Assembly: GCA_965249835.1 (NCBI GenBank)
Contig: CBDFMY010000003.1
Span: 992,001-1,056,000, forward strand
DNA length: 64,000 nucleotides
Reading direction: 5' to 3'
Source: JAHRAW01 sp965249835
GTDB lineage: Bacteria; Pseudomonadota; Gammaproteobacteria; Arenicellales; Poriferihabitantaceae
Both the position numbers and the translations under genes were made by a program. A model generated the notes under the pieces. It made no database searches. It had not been told where the DNA came from and saw only the letters and a list, made by a program, of their open reading frames with translations. The first letter of the stretch is position 1. Every line of letters begins with the position of its first letter. Below are positions 1-9,122 of the stretch, one piece after another.

Positions 1-150
1 GGCATTGGCAACCATCGGTTGCCTGCGGATAACTCTACCACAAAACACCGGTCAATCCGCCGCTCGGCCCGCGCCCCACTAGCGGACATTATGCGGTAGT
101 ATCGCGCCAGCAATGCAAGTTGCCCCGACCCGAATGACCATGACTCGCCC

Positions 151-1488
151 ATGACAAAAATTCTGCACCGTCATACCAAAACTCATCTGCCATTTGCGGT
201 GGGCGGCGAGGGGGTGTATCTCATAGACAGCGACGGTAAGCGTTACCTCGACGGTTGCGGCGGTGCGGCGGTGTCTTGTCTGGGACACAATCATCCCGCG
301 GTTGCCGATGCGATGCGTGCGCAGATGGATGAGTTGAGTTACGCCCATACTTCGTTTTTCACCACCGAAAAACTGGAAGCCCTGGGAGAGCAGATGATCG
401 AACACGCGCCGCATAATCTGAGCCATATCTATTTCGTTTGCGGCGGTTCCGAAGCGATGGAGTCGGCACTCAAACTTGCGCGTCAATATTTCATCGAAAT
501 CGGCGAGCCGCAACGCACTCGTTTTATTTCTCGTCGCCAGAGTTATCACGGCAACACGCTCGGCGCGCTGGCGGTAGGTGGCAATTTGTTTCGCCGCCAG
601 CCCTATCAACCGTTGCTCATCGAGACCAGTTGGATAGCGCCGTGTTACGCCTACCGCAACCGTGCGCCGGAGGAGTCGGAAGGCGAATACGGGCTGCGGG
701 TGGCCGATGAACTCGAACAAGAGATTCTCAAAGTCGGCGAAGATAAAGTCATCGCTTTTGTCGCTGAGACCGTGGTTGGCGCCACCGCCGGCGTGGTGCC
801 AGCGGTGGAAGGTTACTTCAAACGCATCCGCGAGATTTGCGATCGTTACGGCGTGTTGCTCATCCTCGATGAAGTGATGTGCGGCATGGGCAGAACCGGC
901 AGATTGTATGCGCACCAACGCGATGATGTGCACGCCGATTTGGTCACCGTTGCCAAAGGATTGGGCGGCGGGTATCAGCCCATCGGCGCGACTTTGATGG
1001 ATGAAAAAATTTATCGCGCGATAGCCGACGGCTCCGGCGCATTTCAAAATGGACACACCTATCTCGGCCATGCGCTGGCGGCTGCGGCAGCGTTGGCGGT
1101 GCAGCAGACCATTCAACACGAACGATTGCTCGACAATGTGCAACAGCGCAGCGCAGAATTATTTTCGCAACTTCGCACACGATTTGAAAACCATCCGCAT
1201 GTCGGTGATATTCGCGGTCGCGGTTTGTTCGTCGGCATCGAACTGGTCGAGAAACGTGATGACACCGGCGGTGCGCCGTTCGCCGCCGACATTCCGCTAC
1301 ACACGCTAATCAAGCAAGCGGCAATGGACAACGGCCTCATGATTTATCCCGGCAACGGCACCATAGACGGCAAACGCGGACATCACATCATGCTGGCGCC
1401 GCCATTTATTTATGAGTCGGCGCATGTGGATGAACTGGTGGATAAGTTGTCCCAATCCATCGACGATGCGATTGGCATGCTTGCCTGA
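151..1488 (+). CDS. class III aminotransferase (PLP-dependent)
   Basis: A pyridoxal-phosphate enzyme of aminotransferase class III, expected to move an amino group between an amino compound and a keto acid in the cytosol. The 445 residues are the usual family length. Visible motifs are GHNHP near residue 46, the phosphate-binding GGSEA (98-102), SYHG (131-134), LDEV with cofactor-pairing Asp240, and the Schiff-base lysine in VAKGLGGG (Lys269). The stop lies 16 bases before a BKACE-family gene, so the two probably form an operon acting on one substrate. Members of this class use very different substrates (taurine, beta-alanine, GABA, diamines), so the substrate is not assigned. The family call is firm. 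Confidence 0.9.
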   Translation: MTKILHRHTKTHLPFAVGGEGVYLIDSDGKRYLDGCGGAAVSCLGHNHPAVADAMRAQMDELSYAHTSFFTTEKLEALGEQMIEHAPHNLSHIYFVCGGSEAMESALKLARQYFIEIGEPQRTRFISRRQSYHGNTLGALAVGGNLFRRQPYQPLLIETSWIAPCYAYRNRAPEESEGEYGLRVADELEQEILKVGEDKVIAFVAETVVGATAGVVPAVEGYFKRIREICDRYGVLLILDEVMCGMGRTGRLYAHQRDDVHADLVTVAKGLGGGYQPIGATLMDEKIYRAIADGSGAFQNGHTYLGHALAAAAALAVQQTIQHERLLDNVQQRSAELFSQLRTRFENHPHVGDIRGRGLFVGIELVEKRDDTGGAPFAADIPLHTLIKQAAMDNGLMIYPGNGTIDGKRGHHIMLAPPFIYESAHVDELVDKLSQSIDDAIGMLA

Positions 1489-1504
1489 CTCCGGCGGTTT
1501 GATC

Positions 1505-2377
1505 ATGTCCGCCTCGCCCCAACCCCCTCAACCCCCCCAACCATTACTAATTGCATCGGCACCCAACGGCGCATACAAAACCCGCACGCACCACGATCAA
1601 CTGCCGGTCACCGCCGCGCAACTGGCCGATACCGCCGTCGCCGTCCGGCAAGCGGGCGCGCGCATGATTCATCTGCATGTGCGCGATGCCAACGGCAAGC
1701 ACACTCTGGATACTGATACTTATAAAGCCGCCATCGAATCCATACGCGCAAAAGTTGGCGATGATTTTTTTATCCAATTGACCAGCGAAGCGGCCGGCGT
1801 GTATGACGCCGAACAACAACGACGTGCGATGTATGCGGTGTGCGCCGATGGCGTGTCCATTGCATTGCGCGAATTAATTCGCACGCACGATGAACGCGAT
1901 GAATGCGATGATCTGGCATCGGCAAAAAAATTGTTTCATCATTTCGCCGCGCAAGGTGTGCTGGCGCAATACATTTTATTTTCCATTGACGACATCCGCC
2001 GCTATGGAGCGTTGCTGGCGCAAGGTATTATTCCCGCTGGTGGTCACTCGGTGTTGCTGGTGGTGGGCAGATATGACCAAGGTAAATCCACGCCGGACGC
2101 GCTTCATCAAATGGTTGAGGCATTGCGCGCATCAACCGAGCAACCGGTGAACTGGATGGTATGCGCGTTTGGTCCGCATGAATTCGATTGTCTGGTGGCG
2201 GCGACAAAACTCGGCGGCCATGTCCGCGTTGGATTTGAAAACTGTCTGGTTCTTCGTTGCGGTCGCACAGCGAAGGACAACCGCGAACTCATTACCCAAG
2301 TTGTGGAATCCGGCAACCCCGACCGACGTCCGTTGGCGAACGCACATCAAGCGAGGGAGATTCTTGGTTCCATTTGA
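1505..2377 (+). CDS. BKACE family beta-keto acid cleavage enzyme (DUF849)
   Basis: This family condenses a beta-keto acid with acetyl-CoA to give acetoacetate and a new CoA ester, using one zinc ion. The protein has 290 residues with the ATG at 1505; a longer frame reaches back into the aminotransferase but has no family similarity there. The zinc ligands are visible as HLHVRD (His56, His58) and GFEN (Glu245), and the N-terminal APNG segment replaces the usual TNG. The best-known member is the 3-keto-5-aminohexanoate cleavage enzyme of lysine fermentation, but substrates vary widely. The preceding aminotransferase suggests that an amino acid is first converted to the keto acid used here; that link is inference. 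Confidence 0.85.
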   Translation: MSASPQPPQPPQPLLIASAPNGAYKTRTHHDQLPVTAAQLADTAVAVRQAGARMIHLHVRDANGKHTLDTDTYKAAIESIRAKVGDDFFIQLTSEAAGVYDAEQQRRAMYAVCADGVSIALRELIRTHDERDECDDLASAKKLFHHFAAQGVLAQYILFSIDDIRRYGALLAQGIIPAGGHSVLLVVGRYDQGKSTPDALHQMVEALRASTEQPVNWMVCAFGPHEFDCLVAATKLGGHVRVGFENCLVLRCGRTAKDNRELITQVVESGNPDRRPLANAHQAREILGSI

Positions 2378-2392
2378 TAGGCGTTGCCTTCG

Positions 2393-2650
2393 GCGCGAAT
2401 GACAGTGGTATGCGAAGGGCATTGGCGGCGGCTTACGCCGCCGAGTAACCTGTGGCTGATATGCAAAGGTTCGCTTGCGCGTGCTCGCGCTTTGCGGGGG
2501 GAATACCCCCCGCACCCCCCTTTTGGCGCGGGGGAAACATCCTGTTTCCACGCGCCAGTTGATTGGGAGAATAGAGTAAATAGCAAAACTTCTGTGGGCG
2601 TGACAACGAAAGAATCAGTATTCGTCATTCTCGCCGCAGGCGGGGATCTA
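2393..2650 (+). repeat. dispersed ~260-bp repeat, copy 1 (inverted partner at 57302-57583)
   Basis: Almost the whole segment reappears as its reverse complement 55 kb away. Shared landmarks are the GGCGGCTTACGCCGCC palindrome, a C-rich/G-rich hairpin around 2498-2532, the run TAGCAAAACTTCTGTGGGCG, and the end GCAGGCGGGGATC. It contains several internal hairpins and no credible ORF, which fits a MITE-like or other non-autonomous intergenic element. The partner copy has about 25 extra bases in the middle. Confidence 0.8.
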
Positions 2651-2730
2651 GTTGAGTAAAGAGTCCGACTCAGGCGGACACAAAACCGGCGGCTTCGCCG
2701 CCGAAATAAGGAGTCGGGCTACGCCAGAGC

Positions 2731-2850
2731 ACGTTTTAGTGTCACGCTTTGCGTGACACTTATTTACCATTGTCTTCTCAAAAGGAATCATCGCCTTCCG
2801 ATTTACCATTGTCTCCCCAACCTGTCATCCTCGCCGGCAGGCGGGGATCC
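2731..2850 (+). repeat. short palindrome and TTTACCATTGTC repeat unit
   Basis: GTTTTAGTGTCACGCTTTGC followed by GTGAC (2731-2756) recurs near 18199. Two copies of TTTACCATTGTC and the segment CCCCAACCTGTCAT match the repeat units at 17.9-18.2, 22.0 and 57.6 kb. Confidence 0.65.
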
Positions 2851-3060
2851 AGAGTCGGCGGCTCTAGCCGCCGTCAAGGAGCGGGGACGTGCGCATATGA
2901 TTGAAGTAGGTAATCTGCAAACACCACTGGAAATGAACAAAACGGGCAGTTAATTACTGAGATAAACAACAATGACAACGATAGCGCGATCATTAAAGAT
3001 ATAATCCCGAAAAATAAAACCGCGTCACAAGTTTTTCAACCACAGACATTCAACTACAAC

Positions 3061-4002
3061 ATGCCCATAGCAAGCGTATATTTCGGCGACGACCTCGGGC
3101 GTTACGGCTTCGGCGACGGTCATCCGTTCGGGCTGGATCGGCTTAGTGCCTTCTGGAATGAAACCCTGAAGCAGGGACTGGACAAGCGCGTTGAAATTCT
3201 CACGCCGGTGGCTTGCGACGAGCAAAGTTTGTTGCGATTTCACACGCCGGCGTATATCAAGCGCGTCAAACAAGCATCCAAAACCGGCCTCGGTTATCTC
3301 GACAGCGGCGACACCCCGGCGTTCAAAGGCGTATTCGAAGCCGGTTCATTTGTGGTCGGCTCCGATTTGGATGCACTCGACCGCATCATCGCCGGCGAAA
3401 CCCCAAGAGTATTTGTGCCCATCGCCGGGCTGCACCACGCACGCCGTGACGGCGCCGCCGGATTCTGCGCCTTCAACGACTGCGGCATCATCATCGAAAC
3501 ATTGCGCCAGCAATACGGCATCCAACGAATCGCATATATTGACATAGACGCACACCACGGAGACGGCGTTTTTTATGCGTTTGAAGACGACCCCGATGTC
3601 GCCTTCGCCGACTTGCACGAGGACGGTCTATACTTGTATCCCGGCACCGGTGCCGCCGGCGAAACCGGCATCGGCGATGCAGTCGGCACCAAACTGAACA
3701 TCCCCCTCGCCCCCGGTAGCGACGATTCGGTATTCCATCGCGTGTGGCCGCAAGTGGAATCGTATCTAAACGAATTCAAACCCGAAATCATCCTGTTGCA
3801 AGCCGGCGCCGACAGCATCAAAGGCGACCCCATCACTCACATGCGCTTCTCGCCGGCCGCCCACGGTCACGCCGCCAAACGATTGGTGCGTATCGCTGAC
3901 GAATTCTGCCACGGGCGCATCATCGCCATGGGCGGAGGCGGCTACAACCGCACCAACCTCGCATTGGGATGGAACGAAGTGCTGAAAGCGATGTTGGTTT
4001 AA
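3061..4002 (+). CDS. histone deacetylase family protein (AcuC/acetylpolyamine amidohydrolase-like)
   Basis: A cytosolic zinc hydrolase of the arginase/deacetylase fold that removes acetyl groups from lysine side chains, polyamines or related amides. It has 313 residues, normal for bacterial members. The catalytic set is visible: the tandem histidines GLHHA (His125, His126), zinc ligands in DIDAHHGDG (Asp161 or Asp163, His165), a further Asp in QAGADSIKGDP (Asp251), and the transition-state tyrosine in GGGGYN (Tyr295). The gene stands alone between repeats and the RM locus, with no acetyl-CoA synthetase next to it, so the substrate is open. Start ATG 3061 has no obvious Shine-Dalgarno. Confidence 0.88.
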   Translation: MPIASVYFGDDLGRYGFGDGHPFGLDRLSAFWNETLKQGLDKRVEILTPVACDEQSLLRFHTPAYIKRVKQASKTGLGYLDSGDTPAFKGVFEAGSFVVGSDLDALDRIIAGETPRVFVPIAGLHHARRDGAAGFCAFNDCGIIIETLRQQYGIQRIAYIDIDAHHGDGVFYAFEDDPDVAFADLHEDGLYLYPGTGAAGETGIGDAVGTKLNIPLAPGSDDSVFHRVWPQVESYLNEFKPEIILLQAGADSIKGDPITHMRFSPAAHGHAAKRLVRIADEFCHGRIIAMGGGGYNRTNLALGWNEVLKAMLV

Positions 4003-4041
4003 TACAAATCACCGCACAAACTCGACAAAAAGAGAAAAACA

Positions 4042-6138
4042 ATGACCCAACAAAACATCATTCAAACCATACTCAAAGATAGCAACTATAACCTTGCTCT
4101 CTTTTCAGCAGATGAAATAGCAGCATTGCAAAGGAAAGCCTTTCTCAAAAACATCAGAGGCAAAGAAGTTCCATACATAACATGTATTGTTCGGGACAAG
4201 GATATTCAGTTAAAGCCGGAGGAAATCGTCCGTCAGTTATATGCGGCGAGACTGATTGAGTATTACAACTATCCAAAAAAACGACTGGCTTTTGAATATC
4301 CCGTTAACTTCGGACGGGAAAAGAAAAAAGCCGATATTGTAGTTTTTGACAAAGACCGCACTGACGCAGCCTACATTATTGTTGAACTAAAAAAACCCAA
4401 ACACATAGACGGGAAAAATCAACTGCGCTCCTATTGCAATGCCACCGGTGCGCCGATTGGCGTATGGACCAACGGCGAGAAAATATCCCACTACCATCGC
4501 AAAGACCCGAATTATTTTGAAGACATCACCGATATTCCCAAAGGACAACAAAGCCTCAAGGATATTCTGAGCGAACGCTTTACCCTGAAAGACCTGATTA
4601 TCAAGGACAAAATTTCCAATGAACGCAAATCCCTGAAAGACATCATTTTGGAAATGGAGGATGAGGTTCTGGCGAATGCCGGGGTAGATGTGTTTGAAGA
4701 AGTTTTCAAACTTATCTTCACCAAACTCTATGACGAATATCTCAGCCAGGACGATAAAACAGTCATCAACTACCATCTGCGACAAGTTTTAAAAACCGCC
4801 ATACACGAGCCCAACCCTCCCAGTTATCTTGATGGTCAGGATTTCGATGCCATTAAGAAAGCGGTCAACGGCATTGCGGATGAAGGTTTTCGCGTGATGG
4901 AATTCAGGAACACGGGGCAGACCGACACTGAACTTAAAAACAAAATTCAAGACCTGTTCAATGATGCAAAAATTCAATGGCCAGGCGTATTCCCCGAAGG
5001 CTCCGCCTTTGAACTTTCCGACAGTCATCTGGCAATCAGCGTTTCAAGTTTGCAAGATGTAAAACTGTTCAACTCCAACCTGCTGGTTGTCGATGAAGCA
5101 TTTGAGTATCTGGTCAACAAATCCGCCAAGGGTGAAAAGGGGCAGTATTTCACGCCGCGCCATGTGATTGATATGTGCGTGCAAATGCTCAATCCAAAAT
5201 CTGGCGAATATATGATCGACACCGCTTCTGGCAGTTGCGGTTTTCCGGTGCATACCATTTTCAAACTCACCGGCCACCTGTTCACCAACGCCGAAATACC
5301 AGAGAAGGACAAAAAAGATGTTCTCAAAGTTTTTGGCATTGATTTTGATGAAAAAACCGTCAGGGTTGCCAGAACCCTGAACCTGATTGCTGGCGATGGT
5401 GAAACCAATGTATTGCATTTGAACACTCTGGATTTTGACCGCTGGGGCGATAAAACCGAAAAAGACACGAAATGGATCAACACTTACGGCAAGGGTTTTG
5501 CGCGGCTGGAAAAACTGCGCGCTGAGAAAAACGAAAACAAGCAATTCAACTTTGACATTCTGATGGCAAATCCACCCTTTGCTGGAGACATCAAGGAAAG
5601 CCGCATCCTGCATCAATACGAACTTGGCTTTAAGGCAGGTGGTAAAAAGGCGCAGAGCAAAGTCGGACGCGACATACTCTTTATTGAGCGCAATCTGGAT
5701 TTTCTTAAACCCGGCGGACGCATGGCGATTGTCTTGCCACAAGGCAGATTCAACAACACAACGGATAAGCCTATCCGCGACTTCATCGCCGAACGTGCCC
5801 GCATCCTTGCCGTAGTCGGACTGCATGGCAACACCTTCAAGCCGCACACCGGCACCAAAACCAGCGTACTATTCGTGCAGAAATGGGATGAAAAACTGTG
5901 CCCGAAAAAAGACGACTTCCCCATCTTTTTTGCGGTAAGCGAGCAAGGCGGCAAGGATAATTCAGGCAATTATGTCTATCGGAAAAACGGCAACGGACAA
6001 TACAAACTGGATAAAAACGGACATTTGATTGTTGACCATGATCTGCACAATCACGATGGTGAACTACCGGACGGCATTGCCGAAGCCTTCATTGAATGGG
6101 CGAGGGGTGAGAAGTTGAGTTTTTGGAGTTATGAATAA
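4042..6138 (+). CDS. hsdM: type I RM methyltransferase subunit HsdM with N-terminal HsdR_N-like domain
   Basis: An adenine-N6 DNA methyltransferase of type I RM systems with an extra N-terminal domain. Residues about 60-160 resemble the type I R-subunit N-terminus, with a PD-(D/E)xK-like core: Asp98 in KKADIVVFD, then Glu115 and Lys117 in VELKK. The methylase part has the AdoMet-binding motif DTASGSCGFP (about 391-402) and the catalytic NPPF (about 508-511). The length of 698 residues exceeds a plain HsdM (about 500). No helicase-bearing hsdR is present in the locus. The gene overlaps rhuM by 8 bases, which suggests translational coupling. Base composition is A+T-richer than neighbouring core genes. 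Whether the N-terminal domain still cuts DNA cannot be judged. Confidence 0.88.
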   Translation: MTQQNIIQTILKDSNYNLALFSADEIAALQRKAFLKNIRGKEVPYITCIVRDKDIQLKPEEIVRQLYAARLIEYYNYPKKRLAFEYPVNFGREKKKADIVVFDKDRTDAAYIIVELKKPKHIDGKNQLRSYCNATGAPIGVWTNGEKISHYHRKDPNYFEDITDIPKGQQSLKDILSERFTLKDLIIKDKISNERKSLKDIILEMEDEVLANAGVDVFEEVFKLIFTKLYDEYLSQDDKTVINYHLRQVLKTAIHEPNPPSYLDGQDFDAIKKAVNGIADEGFRVMEFRNTGQTDTELKNKIQDLFNDAKIQWPGVFPEGSAFELSDSHLAISVSSLQDVKLFNSNLLVVDEAFEYLVNKSAKGEKGQYFTPRHVIDMCVQMLNPKSGEYMIDTASGSCGFPVHTIFKLTGHLFTNAEIPEKDKKDVLKVFGIDFDEKTVRVARTLNLIAGDGETNVLHLNTLDFDRWGDKTEKDTKWINTYGKGFARLEKLRAEKNENKQFNFDILMANPPFAGDIKESRILHQYELGFKAGGKKAQSKVGRDILFIERNLDFLKPGGRMAIVLPQGRFNNTTDKPIRDFIAERARILAVVGLHGNTFKPHTGTKTSVLFVQKWDEKLCPKKDDFPIFFAVSEQGGKDNSGNYVYRKNGNGQYKLDKNGHLIVDHDLHNHDGELPDGIAEAFIEWARGEKLSFWSYE
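6105..6125 (+). repeat. 21-bp direct repeat, copy 1 (hsdM 3' end)
   Basis: GGGTGAGAAGTTGAGTTTTT plus G, inside the last codons of hsdM. It is perfectly repeated at 7158-7178, directly after rhuM. Confidence 0.9.
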
Positions 6139-7144
6139 GCAGGACATCATCATCTACACGAGCCCGGATGGTGAAGCCTCGGTGGCACTTTATGCCCGTG
6201 ATGACGCTATCTGGCTCAATCAAAATCAACTCGCGGAACTTTTTGCCACCTCCAAGTCCACCCTTAGCGAGCATATATCTAACATATTGAAAAATAATGA
6301 ATTAATTGAAAATTCAGTTGTTCGGGATTTCCGAACAACTGCCGCCGACGGTAAAAAATACTCGGTCCAGCATTACGCCTTGCCGATGATACTGGCTATC
6401 GGCTTTCGGATACGAAGCCGTCGCGGCATTCAATTTCGGCAATGGGCAAACCGGCATCTGCGCGAGTATATGACCAAGGGCTTTGTCATGGATGACGAGC
6501 GCCTGAAAAACCCCGATGGTCGCCCCGATTATTTTGATGAGATGCTGGAACGCATCCGTGACATAAGGGCATCAGAAAAACGTTTCTATCAAAAAGTCCG
6601 AGAGTTATTTGCGCTCAGCAGCGATTATGACGGTGACGATAAATCAACTCAGATGTTTTTTGCCGAAACACAAAACAAACTGCTGTTCGCCACCACCAAA
6701 CAAACCGCCGCCGAAATTATTGCCACCCGCGCTGATGCGAATAAGAAAAACATGGGGCTGACCAGTTGGAAGGGTTCAATCGTCCGCAAGCAGGACATCA
6801 CCATTGCCAAAAACTATTTGCTTGCCGATGAAATCGACACACTCAACCGCCTCGTGGTTGTTTTTCTGGAAACGGCTGAATTGCGCGTCAAAAATCGCAC
6901 CGACATCACGATGGACTTCTGGCGCGAAAATACTGATCGGATTATAGCGGTGAACGACAAGGTGCTGTTAACCGGTAAAGGCTCTGTTAGCAACCAGAAA
7001 ATGCAAGCCATTGCCATGATCCAATACCAGAATTTTGATACCCGCCGAAAAATCTATGAAGCCCGTCTTGCCGACGAAGAAGACATAAAGGAACTGCGTC
7101 AGATTGCAAGCGATGTGAAAGAGCGCAAAGGAGAACAGAAATAA
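6131..7144 (+). CDS. rhuM: RhuM-family protein
   Basis: A protein of the RhuM family, first named from a Salmonella pathogenicity island and very often found between hsdM and hsdS of type I RM loci; its biochemical role is not established. The 337 residues carry an N-terminal helix-turn-helix-like stretch (LNQNQLAELF, SKSTLSEHI), an arginine-rich middle (IRSRRGIQFRQW) and a charged helical C-terminus. The ATG overlaps the hsdM stop by 8 bases. The gene lies between two perfect 21-bp direct repeats (6105-6125 and 7158-7178); the second is a copy of the hsdM 3' end, so the gene looks inserted between hsdM and hsdS as a unit. Confidence 0.85.
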   Translation: MNKQDIIIYTSPDGEASVALYARDDAIWLNQNQLAELFATSKSTLSEHISNILKNNELIENSVVRDFRTTAADGKKYSVQHYALPMILAIGFRIRSRRGIQFRQWANRHLREYMTKGFVMDDERLKNPDGRPDYFDEMLERIRDIRASEKRFYQKVRELFALSSDYDGDDKSTQMFFAETQNKLLFATTKQTAAEIIATRADANKKNMGLTSWKGSIVRKQDITIAKNYLLADEIDTLNRLVVVFLETAELRVKNRTDITMDFWRENTDRIIAVNDKVLLTGKGSVSNQKMQAIAMIQYQNFDTRRKIYEARLADEEDIKELRQIASDVKERKGEQK

Positions 7145-7157
7145 TGATTTTAACGAA

Positions 7158-7178
7158 GGGTGAGAAGTTGAGTTTTTG
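7158..7178 (+). repeat. 21-bp direct repeat, copy 2 (after rhuM)
   Basis: Perfect copy of 6105-6125, 1053 bases downstream, ending just before the transposase start at 7182. Together the copies bracket rhuM. Confidence 0.9.
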
Positions 7179-7435
7179 AAAATGAGTGAACGACGAAGGC
7201 GAAAAGGCAACCGCCTTAAAAATTACGATTATTCCGGAGCGGGATATTACTTTGTAACGATTTGTACGAAAAACCGCATTGATTATTTTGGTCGGATACA
7301 AAACGTCAAGATGAATTTAAACGAAATCGGAGAAATGGTGTGTGATCAGTGGTTGTGGTTGGCAATGCAATATACTTATGTGCATTTGGACGAATACGTT
7401 ATTATGCCGAATCATGTTCATGGCATTGTAGCAAT

Positions 7436-7467
7436 CCAATGTAGGGACAGGCCAATGTAGGGACAGG
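7436..7467 (+). repeat. 16-bp tandem duplication in the RAYT gene
   Basis: CCAATGTAGGGACAGG occurs twice head to tail. Sixteen bases shift the frame by one and create the TAG at 7458-7460. Confidence 0.95.
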
Positions 7468-7484
7468 TCGCGACCTGTCCCTAC
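7457..7484. repeat. 28-bp perfect palindrome (REP-like) inside the RAYT gene
   Basis: GTAGGGACAGGTCG followed directly by its reverse complement. It is read through in the repaired RAYT frame as an arginine/proline-rich linker. RAYT proteins act on REP palindromes, so it is a candidate cognate site. Confidence 0.8.
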
Positions 7485-7715
7485 GGCTGCGGCAAAAATA
7501 AAATCATTGTCTGGACTTATTGGCGCGTTTAAGACCACATCATCAAAACGCATACGCCGGCATGGAATTGTCGACTTCAAATGGCAACGCTCATTTTATG
7601 ATCGGGTTATCCGGAGCGATAACGATTTAACTCGTGTTCGTGATTATATTCAAAATAATCCGCTTAATTGGGCGTTGGATAAAGAGAATTCGGACAATTG
7701 GGTGGAGATGTAAGG

Positions 7716-9122
7716 ATGCAGTATTCGATTGTTCAGTTTAGCGAAGTCTTAAAACATAAAGACGGAAGAATAGATAGCGAGCACTATCACCCCGAGCATC
7801 TGGAAAATTTGCGGCGACTTAAAAGATTCTCTAAAGAACTTAGCAGCTACATCGTGCATATGTCGGGAGGAGCTACGCCACTGGGAGCAATTTATCCAGA
7901 AAATGGAATTTTCTTTCTGCGAGTTCAAAATATAATGCAAAATTATATCTCTGAAACAAACATGGCCTATCTCACTGATTTGCAACACAAGTCCATTGCC
8001 AGAAGCACACTGAAAAAAGACGATGTTTTGTTAACCATTACGGGAGTTTCTTACGGAAAGTCATCAGTCGTAACAGACAAATTTATAGAGGCAAATATCA
8101 ATCAGCATTCAGTGAAAATGACTGTTAAAATATTGCTCCTTGCTTTCTGTCAACATTCTTGAATTGCAAATATGGCTATTCTCAATCTACAAGAAATGTT
8201 GTGGGGGTTACAAGGCCGGCACTGGATTACAAAGCAATTGAATCTTTTTTAATTCCTGAATTTTCAACAGATTTCCAAGAAACTATTCATTCGTGTTGTG
8301 GCAAGTCGGAAGGGTTAAGAAAAAATTCCAAAGAACATTACGCTCAAGCCCAAGCCCATCCTCCTCACCGAACTCGGTTTAAGTAACTGGCAACCGAAGC
8401 ATCAACTAACCTTCATTAAAAATTATTCCGATGCCGAGCATGCCGAGCGTATTGATGCCGAATATTTCCAACCGAAATATGAGGAAGTCATAGAGGCGAT
8501 TAAAGGCTATGCAGGAGGTTGGGATACGCTGGGAAATTTAGCGACTCTGGAAGATAAGAACTTCAAACCGAAAGGCAAGCAAAAATATAAATACATTGAA
8601 CTTTCTAACATAGCAAACAGTGGAGAGATAACCGATTGCATGTTAGAAGAAGGGCTCTATCTTCCAACAAGAGCAAGGCGCAAAGTAACAACCGGAGATG
8701 TTATTGTTTCGTCCATTGAAGGTTCTTTATCAAGCATTGCCTTGATTGAAAGCGAATATAATCAAGCTCTTTGTTCCACAGGTTTTCATGTCATCAAATC
8801 TGAAGAACTCAATTCTGAAACATTGCTTGTTCTATTGAAAAGTATTGTTGGACAGTTGCAACTTAAAAAGGGCTGTAGCGGAACAATTCTTACGGCAATC
8901 AGCAAAGATGAATTTAGCAAGATCGTCTTACCAAAAATAGAAGAAGAAAAACAAACCCAAATCCAGGAAAAAATCACTGAGTCATTCACTCTCCGCAAGC
9001 AATCAAAACACCTGCTGGAATGTGCCAAGCGGGCTGTGGAAATTGCCATTGAGCAAGACGAGGAAACCGCCGTGGACTGGCTCGAAAATAATACCAAGAG
9101 CGATGCGGTGACTACAACGTAA
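7716..9122 (+). pseudogene. hsdS: type I RM specificity subunit HsdS, two frameshifts
   Basis: The DNA-recognition subunit of a type I RM system, with two target-recognition domains. The first starts after DSEHYHPEHLE (near 7780) and the second after DAEYFQPKYEE (near 8460); such paired motifs are typical of HsdS. The frame is broken twice by single bases. Loss of one A in the run at 8126-8130 ends the first part at 8162, although the next frame continues with family-like sequence (NCKYGYSQS, GVTRPALDY). An extra C near 8355-8357 moves the reading to the frame that ends at 9122 (ILLTELGLSNWQP onward). If the indels are real, the locus can no longer make a whole specificity subunit. The 3' end overlaps the convergent dehydrogenase by 11 bases. 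Confidence 0.82.

Larger units (their letters stand above)
2378..3060. other. 683-bp intergenic region filled with dispersed repeats
   Basis: No convincing gene. The stretch holds one arm of a long inverted repeat (2393-2650), a short palindrome GTCACGC/GCGTGAC near 2740, two TTTACCATTGTC segments (about 2763 and 2803), a CGCCGGCAGGCGGGGATCC stretch near 2833, and a segment ending AACAAAACGGGCAGT (2937-2951) that recurs near 22690. A TATAAT hexamer at 3000-3005 could be the -10 of the next gene, but no good -35 is seen. The small ORFs here are repeat readings. Confidence 0.7.
7182..7713 (+). pseudogene. REP-associated tyrosine transposase (RAYT, Y1 family), frameshifted by a 16-bp duplication
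   Basis: A single-strand DNA transposase of the Y1/HUH superfamily, the group thought to mobilise REP palindromes. The first part (7182-7460) has the family's GYYFVTICT strand and the HUH motif in MPNHVHGI. The second part, read from about 7468 in another frame, has IGAFKTTSSKR, WQRSFYDR and RDYIQNNPLNW with the catalytic tyrosine region. The break is exactly explained: a 16-bp unit CCAATGTAGGGACAGG is present twice in tandem (7436-7451, 7452-7467). Removing one copy restores one open frame of about 170 codons to the stop at 7711-7713. A 28-bp perfect palindrome lies at the break. Confidence 0.85.

Noticed and set aside
79..1143. 354-codon minus-strand ORF opposite the aminotransferase
   Set aside because: No recognisable domain and it is antisense to a gene with complete catalytic motifs.
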